Of a stretch of 64,000 nt of DNA, positions 25,548 to 34,718 are shown piece after piece. The stretch covers positions 124,001-188,000 of the forward strand of contig NZ_JALBWV010000001.1 in NCBI RefSeq assembly GCF_022678645.1, read 5' to 3'. A program made the translations under genes and the position numbers. The notes beneath the pieces were generated by a model. The model was not told the origin of the DNA, did no database searches, and saw only the letters and a program-made list of their open reading frames with translations. This DNA is from Saccharopolyspora soli (GTDB lineage: Bacteria > Actinomycetota > Actinomycetes > Mycobacteriales > Pseudonocardiaceae). How positions within the stretch are numbered: the stretch's first letter is position 1; the number at the start of each line of letters is the position of its first letter.

Positions 25548-27017
25548 ATGCCGAACGCCCTCGCCCAGCCCGACGATGCCGGGGCTTCCCGCTCCCCGCG
25601 GACGAACACCGTCGTGTTGGTGCTGGCCCTCGGCGGCATCGTGGTCTCGTTGATGCAGACCCTGGTGATCCCGCTGGTCCCCATGCTGCCCGCGCTGTTG
25701 AGCGCTTCGGCCTCCGACGCCACGTGGGCGATCACCGCCACGCTGCTGGCCGGTGCCGTCGCGACGCCGGTGGTGGGCAGGCTCGGCGACATGTACGGCA
25801 AGCGGCGCATGCTGCTGGTCAGCCTGGGGCTGCTGGTGGCTGGTTCGGCCGTCTGCGGGCTCAGCAGCACGCTGGCGCCGATGGTCGTCGGACGGGCTCT
25901 GCAAGGGCTGGCGGCCGGTGTCATCCCGCTGGGGATCAGCATCATGCGCGATGAACTGCCGGCCGAACGGCTCGGTTCGGCGACGGCGTTGATGAGCGCT
26001 TCACTGGGCGTGGGCGGCGCACTCGGCCTGCCCGCAGCCGCCTTCCTGGCCGAGCGCGCCGACTGGCATGTGCTGTTCTGGACGGCGGCGGGCCTCGGCG
26101 CGCTCGTCGCCGTGCTGGTGCTGACGCTCGTGCCGGAATCCGAGGTGCGCACCGGTGGGCGCTTCGACTTGGTGGGCGCGGCAGGACTGTCGGCGGGGCT
26201 GATCTGCCTGTTGCTGGCGATCTCCAAGGGAGCCGACTGGGGCTGGACCAGCGCTCGTACCGAGCTGCTGTTCGGTGCGTCGGCGGTCGTGCTCGTCCTG
26301 TGGGGCTGGTGGGAACTGCGCACCCGGCAGCCGCTGGTGGACCTGCGCACCACCGCGCGTCGCCAGGTGCTGCTCACCAACGTGGCGTCCGCCGTGTTCG
26401 GGTTCGCCATGTTCGCGATGTCCCTGGTGCTTCCGCAATTGCTGCAACTGCCCGAGGCCACCGGCTACGGTCTGGGGCAGACGATGCTGGCGGTGGGGTT
26501 GGTGATGGGGCCTTCCGGCCTGGTGATGATGGCGATGGCACCGGTGTCCGCGCGCGTCTCGAAAGCCAGGGGGCCCAAGGTGACGCTGATGCTCGGCGCG
26601 CTCGTGGTCGCCGCTGGCTACGGCCTGGGCGCCGCGCTGATGTCCGAGGTCTGGCAGCTGGTGCTGGTCTCCAGCGTGATCGGGGCTGGCATCGGTCTTT
26701 CCTACGGGGCCATGCCCGCGCTCATCATGGCGGCGGTGCCGGTTGCGGAAACGGCCGCCGCCAACAGCCTCAACACGCTGATGCGGTCCATCGGCACCTC
26801 GATCTCCAGCGCGGTCTCGGGCGTCGTGCTGGCGCAGCTGACAATCACGTTCGGCTCGCTCGTGCTTCCCAGCCAGAACGGTTTCCGCCTGGTCATGGTG
26901 ATCGGCGCCAGCGCGGCGCTCGTCGCGCTCGCGATCGCGGCCTTCCTGCCCGCCCGACGCCCGACTTCCGCCACAGCGGTGCCGCACACCGCCGCGGCAC
27001 CAGCCAAGGCCGGCTAG
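25548..27017 (+). CDS. MFS transporter, DHA2 exporter type, divergent from the P450 operon
   Basis: 489 residues, 14 predicted helices. Motif A is GRLGDMYGKRRMLLVSLG and motif C is ALMSASLGVGGALGLPAAA. ACGGAGG at 25533-25539 supports the ATG at 25548. The gene is divergent from the P450 operon over 124 bases containing a palindrome, so exporter and P450s are probably controlled together by the TetR protein and the exporter removes the inducer or product. It shares its type, but not close sequence, with the MFS protein at 15677. Confidence 0.88.
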   Translation: MPNALAQPDDAGASRSPRTNTVVLVLALGGIVVSLMQTLVIPLVPMLPALLSASASDATWAITATLLAGAVATPVVGRLGDMYGKRRMLLVSLGLLVAGSAVCGLSSTLAPMVVGRALQGLAAGVIPLGISIMRDELPAERLGSATALMSASLGVGGALGLPAAAFLAERADWHVLFWTAAGLGALVAVLVLTLVPESEVRTGGRFDLVGAAGLSAGLICLLLAISKGADWGWTSARTELLFGASAVVLVLWGWWELRTRQPLVDLRTTARRQVLLTNVASAVFGFAMFAMSLVLPQLLQLPEATGYGLGQTMLAVGLVMGPSGLVMMAMAPVSARVSKARGPKVTLMLGALVVAAGYGLGAALMSEVWQLVLVSSVIGAGIGLSYGAMPALIMAAVPVAETAAANSLNTLMRSIGTSISSAVSGVVLAQLTITFGSLVLPSQNGFRLVMVIGASAALVALAIAAFLPARRPTSATAVPHTAAAPAKAG

Positions 27018-27218
27018 CGGCGGGGCGGATCCCCAGAATCGTCCACGGTGGACTATCTGATTGTGAATCCACTGTGATCGGCACGTCGAGCTGTCGATGC
27101 GGTCACACATTCGGTGTCGTGATTCGTGTCCTGGTATAAGCTGTGCTCCTACCGATTCGCGTCGGCCAGTTTCTTCCGCGGAACTCAAATCACCCAATTC
27201 GCTGAAGGGGGAATTTGA

Positions 27219-27983
27219 GTGGATGTCTTGCATGGCTCAGGTGTCTGCCAGGACGCCGAGGCCGATCGAAAACCCGCGCGCACCAGGCGGACGGCCTCGG
27301 TCGTGCGGAACCGGTTGCTGGTGGGGCTGTCGTTCTCCACTGGTGCGGTCGACGTGATTTGCTACCTCGCGCTGGGCAAGGTCTTCGCGGCGTTCATGAC
27401 GGGAAATGTGGTGTTCCTCGGGCTGGCCGCGGTCAGTTCGCTGGACTCGGGCGGCTCGCTGGGACCGGACGTCGGACGAGTGGTCGTCGCGATGCTCGGA
27501 TTCGCAGCGGGTGTGTTGTTTTCGGCGAAGCTCGTCATGCCCTTGAAAAACGGGGCCGTCGAAGTGTGGCCACGTCGAGTCTCGATAGCGCTCGCCGTCG
27601 TGGCCGCTGCTGAGGCAGCTTTCCTCATCCTGTGGCTGGCGATCGCCGGTCACCCGTCCACCGTGGTGGGCGACGTCCTGATCGGAATTCTCGCGGTCGC
27701 GATGGGAATTCAGATGGACGCCGTTCGATCGCTGCGAGTACCGGAGATCTCCACCACGGCCGCAACCGCCACCATCGTCAGCTTCGTCAACCAGCTCGCG
27801 AATCGGTCCGATTCCGCGGACCGCTGGCTGTACGCGCGAATCATGGCGGCCATGGTCGTCGGTGCGGTGGCCGGGGGAGTAGTGCTGTTGTTCGCACCGC
27901 TTTACGCCCCGATCATCCCCGTGGTCGTGACGATCGCGGTGATCGCGTTCGCCACGGCCGCGCTGAAGCCAGCAGCTCGCTAG
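27219..27983 (+). CDS. DUF1275 (YoaK-like) membrane protein
   Basis: 254 residues with about six hydrophobic segments. FSTGAVDVICYLALGKVFAAFMTGNVVFLGLA is the family's conserved N-terminal core, followed by GIQMDAVRSLRVPEISTTAATATIV. The role is unknown; transport has been proposed. GTG 27219 is preceded by GAAGGGGG. It lies ahead of the oxalate locus regulator, with a family B hairpin immediately downstream. Confidence 0.85.
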   Translation: MDVLHGSGVCQDAEADRKPARTRRTASVVRNRLLVGLSFSTGAVDVICYLALGKVFAAFMTGNVVFLGLAAVSSLDSGGSLGPDVGRVVVAMLGFAAGVLFSAKLVMPLKNGAVEVWPRRVSIALAVVAAAEAAFLILWLAIAGHPSTVVGDVLIGILAVAMGIQMDAVRSLRVPEISTTAATATIVSFVNQLANRSDSADRWLYARIMAAMVVGAVAGGVVLLFAPLYAPIIPVVVTIAVIAFATAALKPAAR

Positions 27984-28008
27984 ACGGCGCCGTCCGGCGC
28001 TGCAAGCG

Positions 28009-28054
28009 GTCGTGAGTGTTCAGCCGGGCTGGAGCCCGGTTGCGCACTCACGAC
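28009..28054. repeat. Family B intergenic hairpin, copy 1
   Basis: Two 22-base arms with three mismatches and a GG loop. The outer ends are GTCGTGAGTG and CACTCACGAC, the inner ends CCGGGCT and AGCCCGG. It follows the DUF1275 gene and could terminate it. The same outer arms recur at 38664 and 52113. Confidence 0.82.
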
Positions 28055-28185
28055 GCTTGTGGACACCAGTGATCGCGAATTCACTGAGCGCGCCAAAGCG
28101 AATGCTGTCGAATGGTTGACGGGTGCGATGATTGGAGGCGTCGCGGGAGCGACCGCGTGCGGCCCAGGCGGAGAGGAGTCGCCTC

Positions 28186-29118
28186 GTGCTGTTCCGTCAG
28201 CTGGAGTACTTCGTGGCAGTAGCCAGGGAGCGGCACTTCGCGCGGGCGGCGGAAGCCTGCTACGTGTCGCAGCCCGCGCTCTCGGCGGCGATCGCCAAGC
28301 TTGAACGGGAGCTCAACGTCACGCTGATCAACCGCGGGCACAACTACGAGGGCCTGACCCCGGAGGGCGAACGGCTCGTCGTGTGGGCAAAGCGGATCCT
28401 GGCCGAGCAGGACGCGTTCAAGGCCGAGGTGGCCGCCGTCCAGTCGGGCATCACCGGGACGCTGCGGCTGGGTGCGGAACCCACGGCGTCAACGACCGTG
28501 GCGCTTCCGGTGGCCGCGTTCTGCGCCGCGCACCCCTTGGCCAAGGTGCAGGTCCGCTCCCGGTCGTCGACGACCGAGCTGCGCCGCCAACTGCGCGATT
28601 TCGAACTGGACGCCGCCATCGCGCGCTTCGCGCCGCACGACCAGGAAGGTCTGCAAGTGGTGCCGCTGTACGAGGAGCGGTTCATGGTGCTGGCCTCCGG
28701 TGACCACCTCACACCCCAGACCGACACCATGCGGTGGGCCGACGCGGCCCAGTTGCCGCTCGCGCTGCTCACCTCCGACATGCGGATCCGACAGGTGATC
28801 GACAGCGCGTTCGCGGACAGCGGGGTCGAGGTGACCCCGCAGGTGGAGACGGATTCGGTCGCTTCCCTCTACGCGCTGGTGGGCGACGGCGAGTGGGCGA
28901 GCATCGTGCCGCACGCGTGGTTGCGCGCGATGCCGGTGATCGGCCGGACGAGAGTCGTCCGCCTGGTCGAGCCGGTCGCCAGGGCGCAAGTCTCGGTGGC
29001 GATCAATGCGGCGACACCGGGTTCGGTCGTGGCTCGGGCATTCGTCAAGGCGGCCATGGGTTTGCGCCTGGAGGAGTTCTTCGACCAACCGCTGCCGACC
29101 GAGCATCCCGTGCGGTGA
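28186..29118 (+). CDS. LysR-family regulator of the oxalate locus
   Basis: 310 residues. The N-terminal helix-turn-helix is typical: FVAVARERHFARAAEACYVSQPALSAAIAKLE. A periplasmic-binding-like effector domain follows from about residue 90. The GTG at 28186 follows GAGAGGAG; the longer frame from 28132 adds unconserved residues. It is convergent with the acyl-CoA ligase and their 3' ends overlap by 74 bases. It is the obvious candidate to bind the LysR-type site at 30761 in the oxalate promoter region, though this is inferred from location. Confidence 0.88.
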   Translation: MLFRQLEYFVAVARERHFARAAEACYVSQPALSAAIAKLERELNVTLINRGHNYEGLTPEGERLVVWAKRILAEQDAFKAEVAAVQSGITGTLRLGAEPTASTTVALPVAAFCAAHPLAKVQVRSRSSTTELRRQLRDFELDAAIARFAPHDQEGLQVVPLYEERFMVLASGDHLTPQTDTMRWADAAQLPLALLTSDMRIRQVIDSAFADSGVEVTPQVETDSVASLYALVGDGEWASIVPHAWLRAMPVIGRTRVVRLVEPVARAQVSVAINAATPGSVVARAFVKAAMGLRLEEFFDQPLPTEHPVR

Positions 29119-30676
29119 GCGCGTACTTCTGTTCGATCGCCAGCCGGTCGAGCCCGCCCTTGGCGGTGTGCGGCAGCGCCGCGACGACTTCGAGCCGGTC
29201 GGGCACCTCGAAGGCGGCCAGCCGGTCGCGGCAGTACCGCAGGACTTGGTCGGAATCGACGCCCTCGTCCAGAACCACGGCAGCGCCAACCCGTTGCCCG
29301 TAGGTCGTGTCGGGGATGGCGAACACGGCCGCTTCGGTCACGCCGGGACAACCGCCGAGGATGTTCTCGACGTGCTCGGGCGAGATCTTCTCGCCCCCGC
29401 GGTTGATGATGTTCTTGATGCGCCCGGTGACGAACAGGTATCCGTCCTCGTCCAGCGAACCCAGGTCGCCAGTGCGGAACCAACCGTCGGCGAAGCTGTG
29501 CGCCGTCCCGGCCGGATCGGTGAGGTAGCCGCGGGCGACGGTGGCACCGCGCACCCACACCTCGCCCACGGTGCCGATGGGGCACGAGTGGCCGTTCTGG
29601 TCGACGACGCGGAGGTCCACGCCGGTCGCCCGGCCGACCGACCCGTGCTTCAGCGGGCCGCGGTGCGGCAGTGGCTCGCTGGTCGCCTGGTGCGTGGATT
29701 CGGTCATCCCGTAAGCGGACAGCAGCGGCACGCCGAGCATGCGCTCCAGCGCCCGTCCCGTGGCCGCGTTGAGGGGCGCGCTGCAACTGCGCACGAACCT
29801 CAACGGCGCGACCTGCGGGCCTGGGTACTCCCGAGCCGATCGCTCCAGCAGGATTTCGTGGATGGTCGGGACCGCGGTGAACCACGTTGCCGCTGCGGCG
29901 CGCACGTCGTCCCAGAACGTGTGCGCCGAGAACCGTCCCCGTTCGGGAAGCAGCACGCATCCCCCGCTGGCCAGGGAGGCCAGCAGCGACGCGAACAGCC
30001 CGTGGCCGTGGAAGAACGGCATCGCCGCGACCGTCGCATCGCCGGGTCCCAGCTCGTAGGTGGCGCAGATGTCTCGCACGGAGGCGGCCACGTTGGCGTG
30101 TGAGAGCGGAACCATCTTCGCCTGGTCGGTAGTCCCGGCGGTGAACAGGACGAGGGCGTCGCGGTCGGAGAGTTCGTGCGCCGCACCCCGGACGTTTCGC
30201 ACGGCGTGCGGACTGGCGTCGAGTTCGGAAGTCGCGGTTTCAGCGCGGGAGAAGTCGACGCGCAAGGTCCACATCGGAACGCGAACCTCCGCCACGGGTT
30301 GGCCGACCAGTACGGCCTGCGCGCCCAATTCCTCGATCCGGGCGGACATCTGCGACTCGGGGAGTGCGGGGTCCAGTGGAGCGACCACCAGCCCGGCCCG
30401 CGCCGCACCCAGCAGCCCAACGACGAACTCGGCGGTGTTGGCGCAGACGAGTCCGACCGCGTCTCCGGGACGCAGCCCCGCGTTGCCCAATCGGGCGGCC
30501 ACGTCATCGGCCAGGGCCGCGAGGGTGGCGTAGGACAGGTGGACGCGGTCTCCGGTGACGACGAGCGCGCTGGCGTCGGGACGATCGCGGACCTGCCCGT
30601 CCAGGAGGTCGAGCAGACCCGTGATCGCCGGAGGCCGGTAGCGGCTCGCGTCGTGTGCGGCTGCCGGAACGGTCAT
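29045..30676 (-). CDS. Acyl-CoA ligase, probable oxalate-CoA ligase
   Basis: 543-residue AMP-forming ligase. The P-loop VLFTAGTTDQAKMVPLSHANV carries alanine where most members have serine. Later motifs are SAYGMTESTHQ, DGWFRTGDLGSLDEDGY, GRIKNIINRGGEKISP and the catalytic lysine region PHTAKGGLDRLAI, in which the expected lysine appears as AKGG. MPFFHGHGLFASLLASL is the form seen in oxalyl-CoA synthetases of the AAE3/Pcs60 group. ATG 30676 follows AGGGAGG. Divergent oxc and frc genes make oxalate its likely substrate: oxalate + CoA + ATP to oxalyl-CoA + AMP + PPi. It ends inside the convergent LysR gene. Confidence 0.8.
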   Translation of the reverse strand: MTVPAAAHDASRYRPPAITGLLDLLDGQVRDRPDASALVVTGDRVHLSYATLAALADDVAARLGNAGLRPGDAVGLVCANTAEFVVGLLGAARAGLVVAPLDPALPESQMSARIEELGAQAVLVGQPVAEVRVPMWTLRVDFSRAETATSELDASPHAVRNVRGAAHELSDRDALVLFTAGTTDQAKMVPLSHANVAASVRDICATYELGPGDATVAAMPFFHGHGLFASLLASLASGGCVLLPERGRFSAHTFWDDVRAAAATWFTAVPTIHEILLERSAREYPGPQVAPLRFVRSCSAPLNAATGRALERMLGVPLLSAYGMTESTHQATSEPLPHRGPLKHGSVGRATGVDLRVVDQNGHSCPIGTVGEVWVRGATVARGYLTDPAGTAHSFADGWFRTGDLGSLDEDGYLFVTGRIKNIINRGGEKISPEHVENILGGCPGVTEAAVFAIPDTTYGQRVGAAVVLDEGVDSDQVLRYCRDRLAAFEVPDRLEVVAALPHTAKGGLDRLAIEQKYALTARDARSAAVGRRTPPGANPWPP

Positions 30677-30760
30677 GACCACCACCTCCCTGGTTGGAGC
30701 CGTTGTCCGCGAGCCTGCGCTGGAGTGCCGCGCACGTCCAATACGCGCTGGTGAACGCCC

Positions 30761-30777
30761 GATAGCAGACCTCTATC
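30761..30777. promoter_or_regulatory. LysR-type binding site in the ligase/oxc promoter region
   Basis: GATAG-N7-CTATC, a 17-base inverted repeat containing the T-N11-A core of LysR-type boxes. It lies 85 bases before the ligase ATG and 136 bases before the oxc ATG, inside the 236-base divergent region. No other gene starts there. The LysR gene at 28186 is the presumed binder. Confidence 0.62.
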
Positions 30778-30912
30778 AAGGTGGTCGCCAGGGCTTGCGG
30801 GTTCGATAACCACCGCTTACCAGCTCTTCGGTGACAGGTCTTGGACGCCGCAACGCCCGCTGCGGAGGGTGGAAGTAGCAGGCATCAACCGAACGGCAAG
30901 GACCTCGGGATC

Positions 30913-32646
30913 ATGACCACTTCCACGCTGCAGACAGCCGAAAACCCGCGCACCGACGGGTACCACCTGGCCGTCGACGCGCTCAAGCTCAACGACATCC
31001 AGACCATCTACGGCGTGGTGGGCATCCCGATCACCGATCTGGCCCGCCTCGCGCAGGCGTCGGGCATTCGCTACCTCGGGTTCCGCCACGAGAGCGACGC
31101 GGGGCACGCGGCAGCCGCGGCCGGATTCCTGACCAAGAAACCCGGCGTGTGCCTGACCGTTTCCGCACCGGGCTTCCTCAACGGACTCGTCGCGCTCGCC
31201 AACGCCACCCGGAACTGCTTCCCGATGATCCAGATCTCCGGGTCCAGCGAGCGGCACCTGGTGGACCTCAAGCAGGGCGACTACGAGGAGCTCGACCAGC
31301 TGGCCGCGGCCGAACCGTTCGCCAAAGCCGCCTACCGGGTGAGCCGGGTCGAGGACATCGGCCTCGGCATCGCGCGAGCGATCCGCACCGCGGTGTCCGG
31401 GCGTCCAGGTGGGGTCTACCTCGACATCCCGGCCGCGGTACTGGGCGAGGTCGTCGACGCGGCAGCGGGCGCTGCCACGCTGCGGCGGGTTGTCGACCCG
31501 GCACCGCGCCAGCTGCCCGCGCCCGAGGCGGTGGACCGCGCGATCGAGCTCCTGGCAGGTGCGCAGCGGCCGCTGGTGGTGCTCGGCAAAGGCGCCGCAT
31601 ACGCGCAGGCGGACGACCAGATCCGTGAGTTCGTCGAGTCCACCGGCATTCCGTACGTGCCGATGTCGATGGCCAAGGGCCTGCTGCCCGACGGCCACCC
31701 GCAGTCGGCGGCCACCGCGCGTTCGCTGGCGCTGCGCCGCAGCGACGTCGTGATGCTCGTCGGCGCCCGGCTGAACTGGCTGCTCAACCACGGCCAGGCA
31801 CCGCAGTGGAACCCCGACGCGAAGTTCATCCAGGTGGACATCGCCCCCGAGGAGATGGACAGCAACCAGCCCATCGCCGCGCCGCTCGTCGGCGACATCG
31901 GGTCGGTGTTCGACCTTCTCGCCGAGCGGGCCAAACCCGGCCAGATCGCGGCCCCCGCCGCCTGGCGGGACGAGCTAGCGGCGCGCTCCGCGCGGAACGT
32001 CGCCAAGATGGCGGAGCGCCTCAAAGCCGATCCGCATCCGATGCAGTTCATCGGCGCCCTGAAGGCGGTGCGCGACGTGCTGCACGAGCACCCCGAGGTC
32101 TACCTCGTCAACGAGGGTGCCAACGCGCTGGACACCGCCCGCAACGTGATCGACATGCAGGTGCCGCGCCACCGCCTCGACAGCGGCACCTGGGGCGTAA
32201 TGGGCATCGGCATGGGCTACGCGATCGCCGCCGCCGTCGAAAAAGGTGCGCCGGTGGTGGCCGTCGAGGGCGACAGCGCCTTCGGATTCAGCGGTATGGA
32301 GCTGGAGACGATCTGCCGCTACCAGTTGCCCGTGGTCACCGTCGTGCTGAACAACGGCGGCGTCTACCGCGGCGATGACGTCAACCCGCTGGAGACCGAC
32401 CCGTCGCCGACGACCCTGATGCCCGAGGCGCGCCACGACCAGATGATCGAGGCGTTCGGCGGCAAGGGGTACCGCGCGACCACACCCGCCGATGTCGCCG
32501 CCGCCCTGACCGATGCGTTGGCCGCGGGCGGCCCGGCACTCATCGACTGCGCGATCGACCCCTCGGCCGGGACCGAGAGCGGCCACATCGCACACCTCAA
32601 CCCCAAGGGGATCACCGTCGGCAACATCGCGTCGCCGGAGCAGTGA
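30913..32646 (+). CDS. oxc: Oxalyl-CoA decarboxylase
   Basis: 577 residues of a thiamine-diphosphate enzyme that converts oxalyl-CoA to formyl-CoA and CO2. The activating glutamate is E60 in GFRHESDAGHAAAAAGFL, as in the Oxalobacter enzyme. Further identity with known Oxc is high in TKKPGVCLTVSAPGFLNGL, MIQISGSSERHLVDL and QGDYEELDQL. The cofactor pyrophosphate/metal motif is GDSAFGFSGMELET to VLNNGG. ATG 30913 is chosen; the earlier open frame lacks similarity. The frc gene follows 48 bases downstream in the same operon. Confidence 0.95.
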   Translation: MTTSTLQTAENPRTDGYHLAVDALKLNDIQTIYGVVGIPITDLARLAQASGIRYLGFRHESDAGHAAAAAGFLTKKPGVCLTVSAPGFLNGLVALANATRNCFPMIQISGSSERHLVDLKQGDYEELDQLAAAEPFAKAAYRVSRVEDIGLGIARAIRTAVSGRPGGVYLDIPAAVLGEVVDAAAGAATLRRVVDPAPRQLPAPEAVDRAIELLAGAQRPLVVLGKGAAYAQADDQIREFVESTGIPYVPMSMAKGLLPDGHPQSAATARSLALRRSDVVMLVGARLNWLLNHGQAPQWNPDAKFIQVDIAPEEMDSNQPIAAPLVGDIGSVFDLLAERAKPGQIAAPAAWRDELAARSARNVAKMAERLKADPHPMQFIGALKAVRDVLHEHPEVYLVNEGANALDTARNVIDMQVPRHRLDSGTWGVMGIGMGYAIAAAVEKGAPVVAVEGDSAFGFSGMELETICRYQLPVVTVVLNNGGVYRGDDVNPLETDPSPTTLMPEARHDQMIEAFGGKGYRATTPADVAAALTDALAAGGPALIDCAIDPSAGTESGHIAHLNPKGITVGNIASPEQ

Positions 32647-32694
32647 GCCCCGCACACCGCCCTCTCACCGAGAACAACGAAAGAAGGAAGCACC

Positions 32695-33951
32695 ATGACT
32701 GCAAAGCCACTCACCGGAATCAAGGTGATCGACTTCACCGGGGTCCAGGCCGGTCCGGCGTGCACCCAGCTGCTCGCCTGGTTCGGCGCCGACGTCATCA
32801 AGGTCGAGCGCATCAACGGCGGCGACGTGACCCGTCGTCAGCTGCGCGACGTCCCGGACCTGGACGCCCTCTACTTCACCATGCTCAACAGCAACAAGCG
32901 CTCGCTGGCCATCAACACCAAGTCCGCCGAGGGCAAGCAGGTCATGGAGAAGCTGGTCCGCGAGGCCGACATCCTCGTCGAGAACTTCGCGCCGGGCGCC
33001 CTGGACCGGATGGGTCTCGGCTGGGACCACCTCCACGAGCTCAACCCCCGCCTGATCTTCGGTTCGGTCAAGGGCTTCAACGAGGACTCGCCCTGGTCCG
33101 ACCTCAAGGTCTACGAGAACGTCGCGCAGGCCGCCGGTGGCGCCGCGTCCACCACGGGCTTCTGGGACGGCCCGCCGACCATCAGCGGCTCGGCGCTCGG
33201 CGACAGCAACAGCGGCATGCACCTGCTGATCGGCCTGCTCACCGCGCTCATCCAGCGCAATGCGACCGGTGTGGGGCAGAAGGTGTCGGTGTCCATGCAG
33301 GACGCCGTGCTCAACCTGACCCGCGTCAAGCTGCGCGACCAGCAACGCCTGGAGCGGGTCGGCTACCTGGAGGAGTACCCGCAGTACCCGAACGGCGAGT
33401 TCGGCGACGCGGTGCCGCGCGGCGGCAACGCCGGTGGCGGCGGGCAGCCCGGCTGGGTGCTGAAGTGCAAGGGTTGGCAGACCGATCCCAACGCCTACAT
33501 CTACTTCACCATCCAGGAGCAGAACTGGGCGCGCACCTGCGAGGCCATCGGCAAGCCCGAGTGGACCGACGACCCGGAGTACGCCACCACGGCGGCGCGC
33601 CAACCGCACCTCTTCGACATCTTCGCCGAGATCGAGAAGTGGTTGGCCGACAAGACGAAGTACGAGGCGGTCGACATCCTGCGCGAGTTCGAGGTGCCCT
33701 GCGCGCCGGTGCTCAGCATGAAGGAGATCGCCGAGGACCCCGCGCTGCGCAAGAGCGGCACGGTCGTCGAGGTCGAGCAGCAGGACCGCGGCCCCTACCT
33801 GACGGTGGGCAGCCCGATCAAGTTCTCCAGCTTCACGCCCGACATCACCGGTGCGCCGCTGCTCGGCGAACACACCGACGACGTCCTCGCCAGCATCGGC
33901 TACGACGCGGCCGACATCGCCAAGCTGCACGCCAACCAGGTCGTCGCCTGA
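32695..33951 (+). CDS. frc: Formyl-CoA:oxalate CoA-transferase
   Basis: 418 residues of the class III CoA-transferase family. It moves CoA from formyl-CoA to oxalate, giving oxalyl-CoA for the decarboxylase and releasing formate. The catalytic aspartate is D170 in [14 protein letters not shown] (Asp169 in the processed Oxalobacter protein). Conserved [20 protein letters not shown] at the N-terminus and the glycine loop [13 protein letters not shown] strongly support this assignment over other class III transferases. GAAAGAAGGA precedes the ATG at 32695. A perfect hairpin eight bases after the stop likely ends the operon. Confidence 0.95.
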   Translation: MTAKPLTGIKVIDFTGVQAGPACTQLLAWFGADVIKVERINGGDVTRRQLRDVPDLDALYFTMLNSNKRSLAINTKSAEGKQVMEKLVREADILVENFAPGALDRMGLGWDHLHELNPRLIFGSVKGFNEDSPWSDLKVYENVAQAAGGAASTTGFWDGPPTISGSALGDSNSGMHLLIGLLTALIQRNATGVGQKVSVSMQDAVLNLTRVKLRDQQRLERVGYLEEYPQYPNGEFGDAVPRGGNAGGGGQPGWVLKCKGWQTDPNAYIYFTIQEQNWARTCEAIGKPEWTDDPEYATTAARQPHLFDIFAEIEKWLADKTKYEAVDILREFEVPCAPVLSMKEIAEDPALRKSGTVVEVEQQDRGPYLTVGSPIKFSSFTPDITGAPLLGEHTDDVLASIGYDAADIAKLHANQVVA

Positions 33952-33958
33952 CCCGGAC

Positions 33959-34006
33959 GCTCATGAAGGTTCCCCGCGCGCGAGCACGCGGGGAACCTTC
34001 ATGAGC
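33959..34006. terminator. Perfect hairpin after frc (family C)
   Basis: Arms of 20 bases at 33959-33978 and 33987-34006, fully complementary, with an eight-base loop. The left arm reads GCTCATGAAGGTTCCCCGCG. It lies eight bases after the frc stop and between convergent genes, so it can stop transcription from both sides. There is no T-tract. A related hairpin with the AAGGTTCCCC core is at 35386. Confidence 0.8.
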
Positions 34007-34038
34007 GACGGCGGAACGGCCGTGCGCGTGATCGGCCA

Positions 34039-34647
34039 TCACAGGCCAAGACCGCGCAGCAGGATGCCGAAGCCGCGCCGGAACTCCTCCTCGGGTGGGA
34101 TGGCTTGGGCCTGTACGGCGGTCTCCGACAGGAATGGGAATTCTTCGGACGGCAGTGCGGCCAGGGCAGTGGTGCCCGGTCCGGACAAGGGGCTGAAGTG
34201 TTCGACCTGCAGGGCGCCGAAGACGTATCCCAGGATGGCCCGGAAGGCGATCACCCGTTGCTTCCCGGTGAGTCCCGCTTCCGCCAGTACCGTCAGCACC
34301 GTCTCGCCCCAGCGGCGCGAACCAGGCGAACGGTGCCGGTAGGCGAGCAGCAATGGCATGACCGCCGGATGGTCGGATACCGCCACCCGCACTCGGTCGG
34401 CGAGCACGCTCAGGCGCCGTCCGGCCGAACCCCGCGGTGTGCTCAGGTCCACGGCTTGCAGGATCAGGTCGACCACGAGTTCCTCGACTTCGCTGCGATC
34501 GGTGACGTAGCGGTACAGCGACATGGTGCCCATGCCGAGTTCCTGGGCAACCGTCCGCATCGAGAGAGCGCCGAGCCCGTCGCGGTCGACGACCGCCAGC
34601 GCTGCGGTCGCGATCTGGGTGGGCGTCAGGGATCGAGGTCGTGGCAT
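34039..34647 (-). CDS. TetR-family regulator with TetR_C C-terminal domain
   Basis: 202 residues from ATG 34647. The DNA-binding part is LTPTQIATAALAVVDRDGLGALSMRTVAQELGMGTMSLYRYVTDRSEV. The remaining helical domain is of the actinobacterial TetR_C type. It is divergent from the peroxiredoxin-like gene, with two related 15-base palindromes between them, so autoregulation and control of that neighbour are likely. The longer open frame from 34695 includes the operator region and is rejected. Confidence 0.88.
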   Translation of the reverse strand: MPRPRSLTPTQIATAALAVVDRDGLGALSMRTVAQELGMGTMSLYRYVTDRSEVEELVVDLILQAVDLSTPRGSAGRRLSVLADRVRVAVSDHPAVMPLLLAYRHRSPGSRRWGETVLTVLAEAGLTGKQRVIAFRAILGYVFGALQVEHFSPLSGPGTTALAALPSEEFPFLSETAVQAQAIPPEEEFRRGFGILLRGLGL

Positions 34648-34658
34648 GACCTTTGACA

Positions 34659-34702
34659 GCGTACAGCATACGCGCATAGTTTCGTAGGCGTACACTGCAC
34701 GC
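34659..34702. promoter_or_regulatory. Pair of candidate TetR operators
   Basis: Two similar 15-base inverted repeats 14 bases apart: GCGTACAGCATACGC at 34659 (five-base perfect arms) and GCGTACACTGCACGC at 34688 (one mismatched pair on each side). They fill the 71-base region between the TetR and peroxiredoxin-like genes. Two adjacent copies of one palindrome strongly suggest repressor binding. Confidence 0.68.
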
Positions 34703-34718
34703 TTATGGAGGGTCCGTG

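Noticed and set aside
15677-27017. Biosynthetic gene cluster covering both MFS exporters and the P450 operon
   Set aside because: No core biosynthetic enzyme (PKS, NRPS, terpene synthase) is present; the parts belong to separate transcription units.
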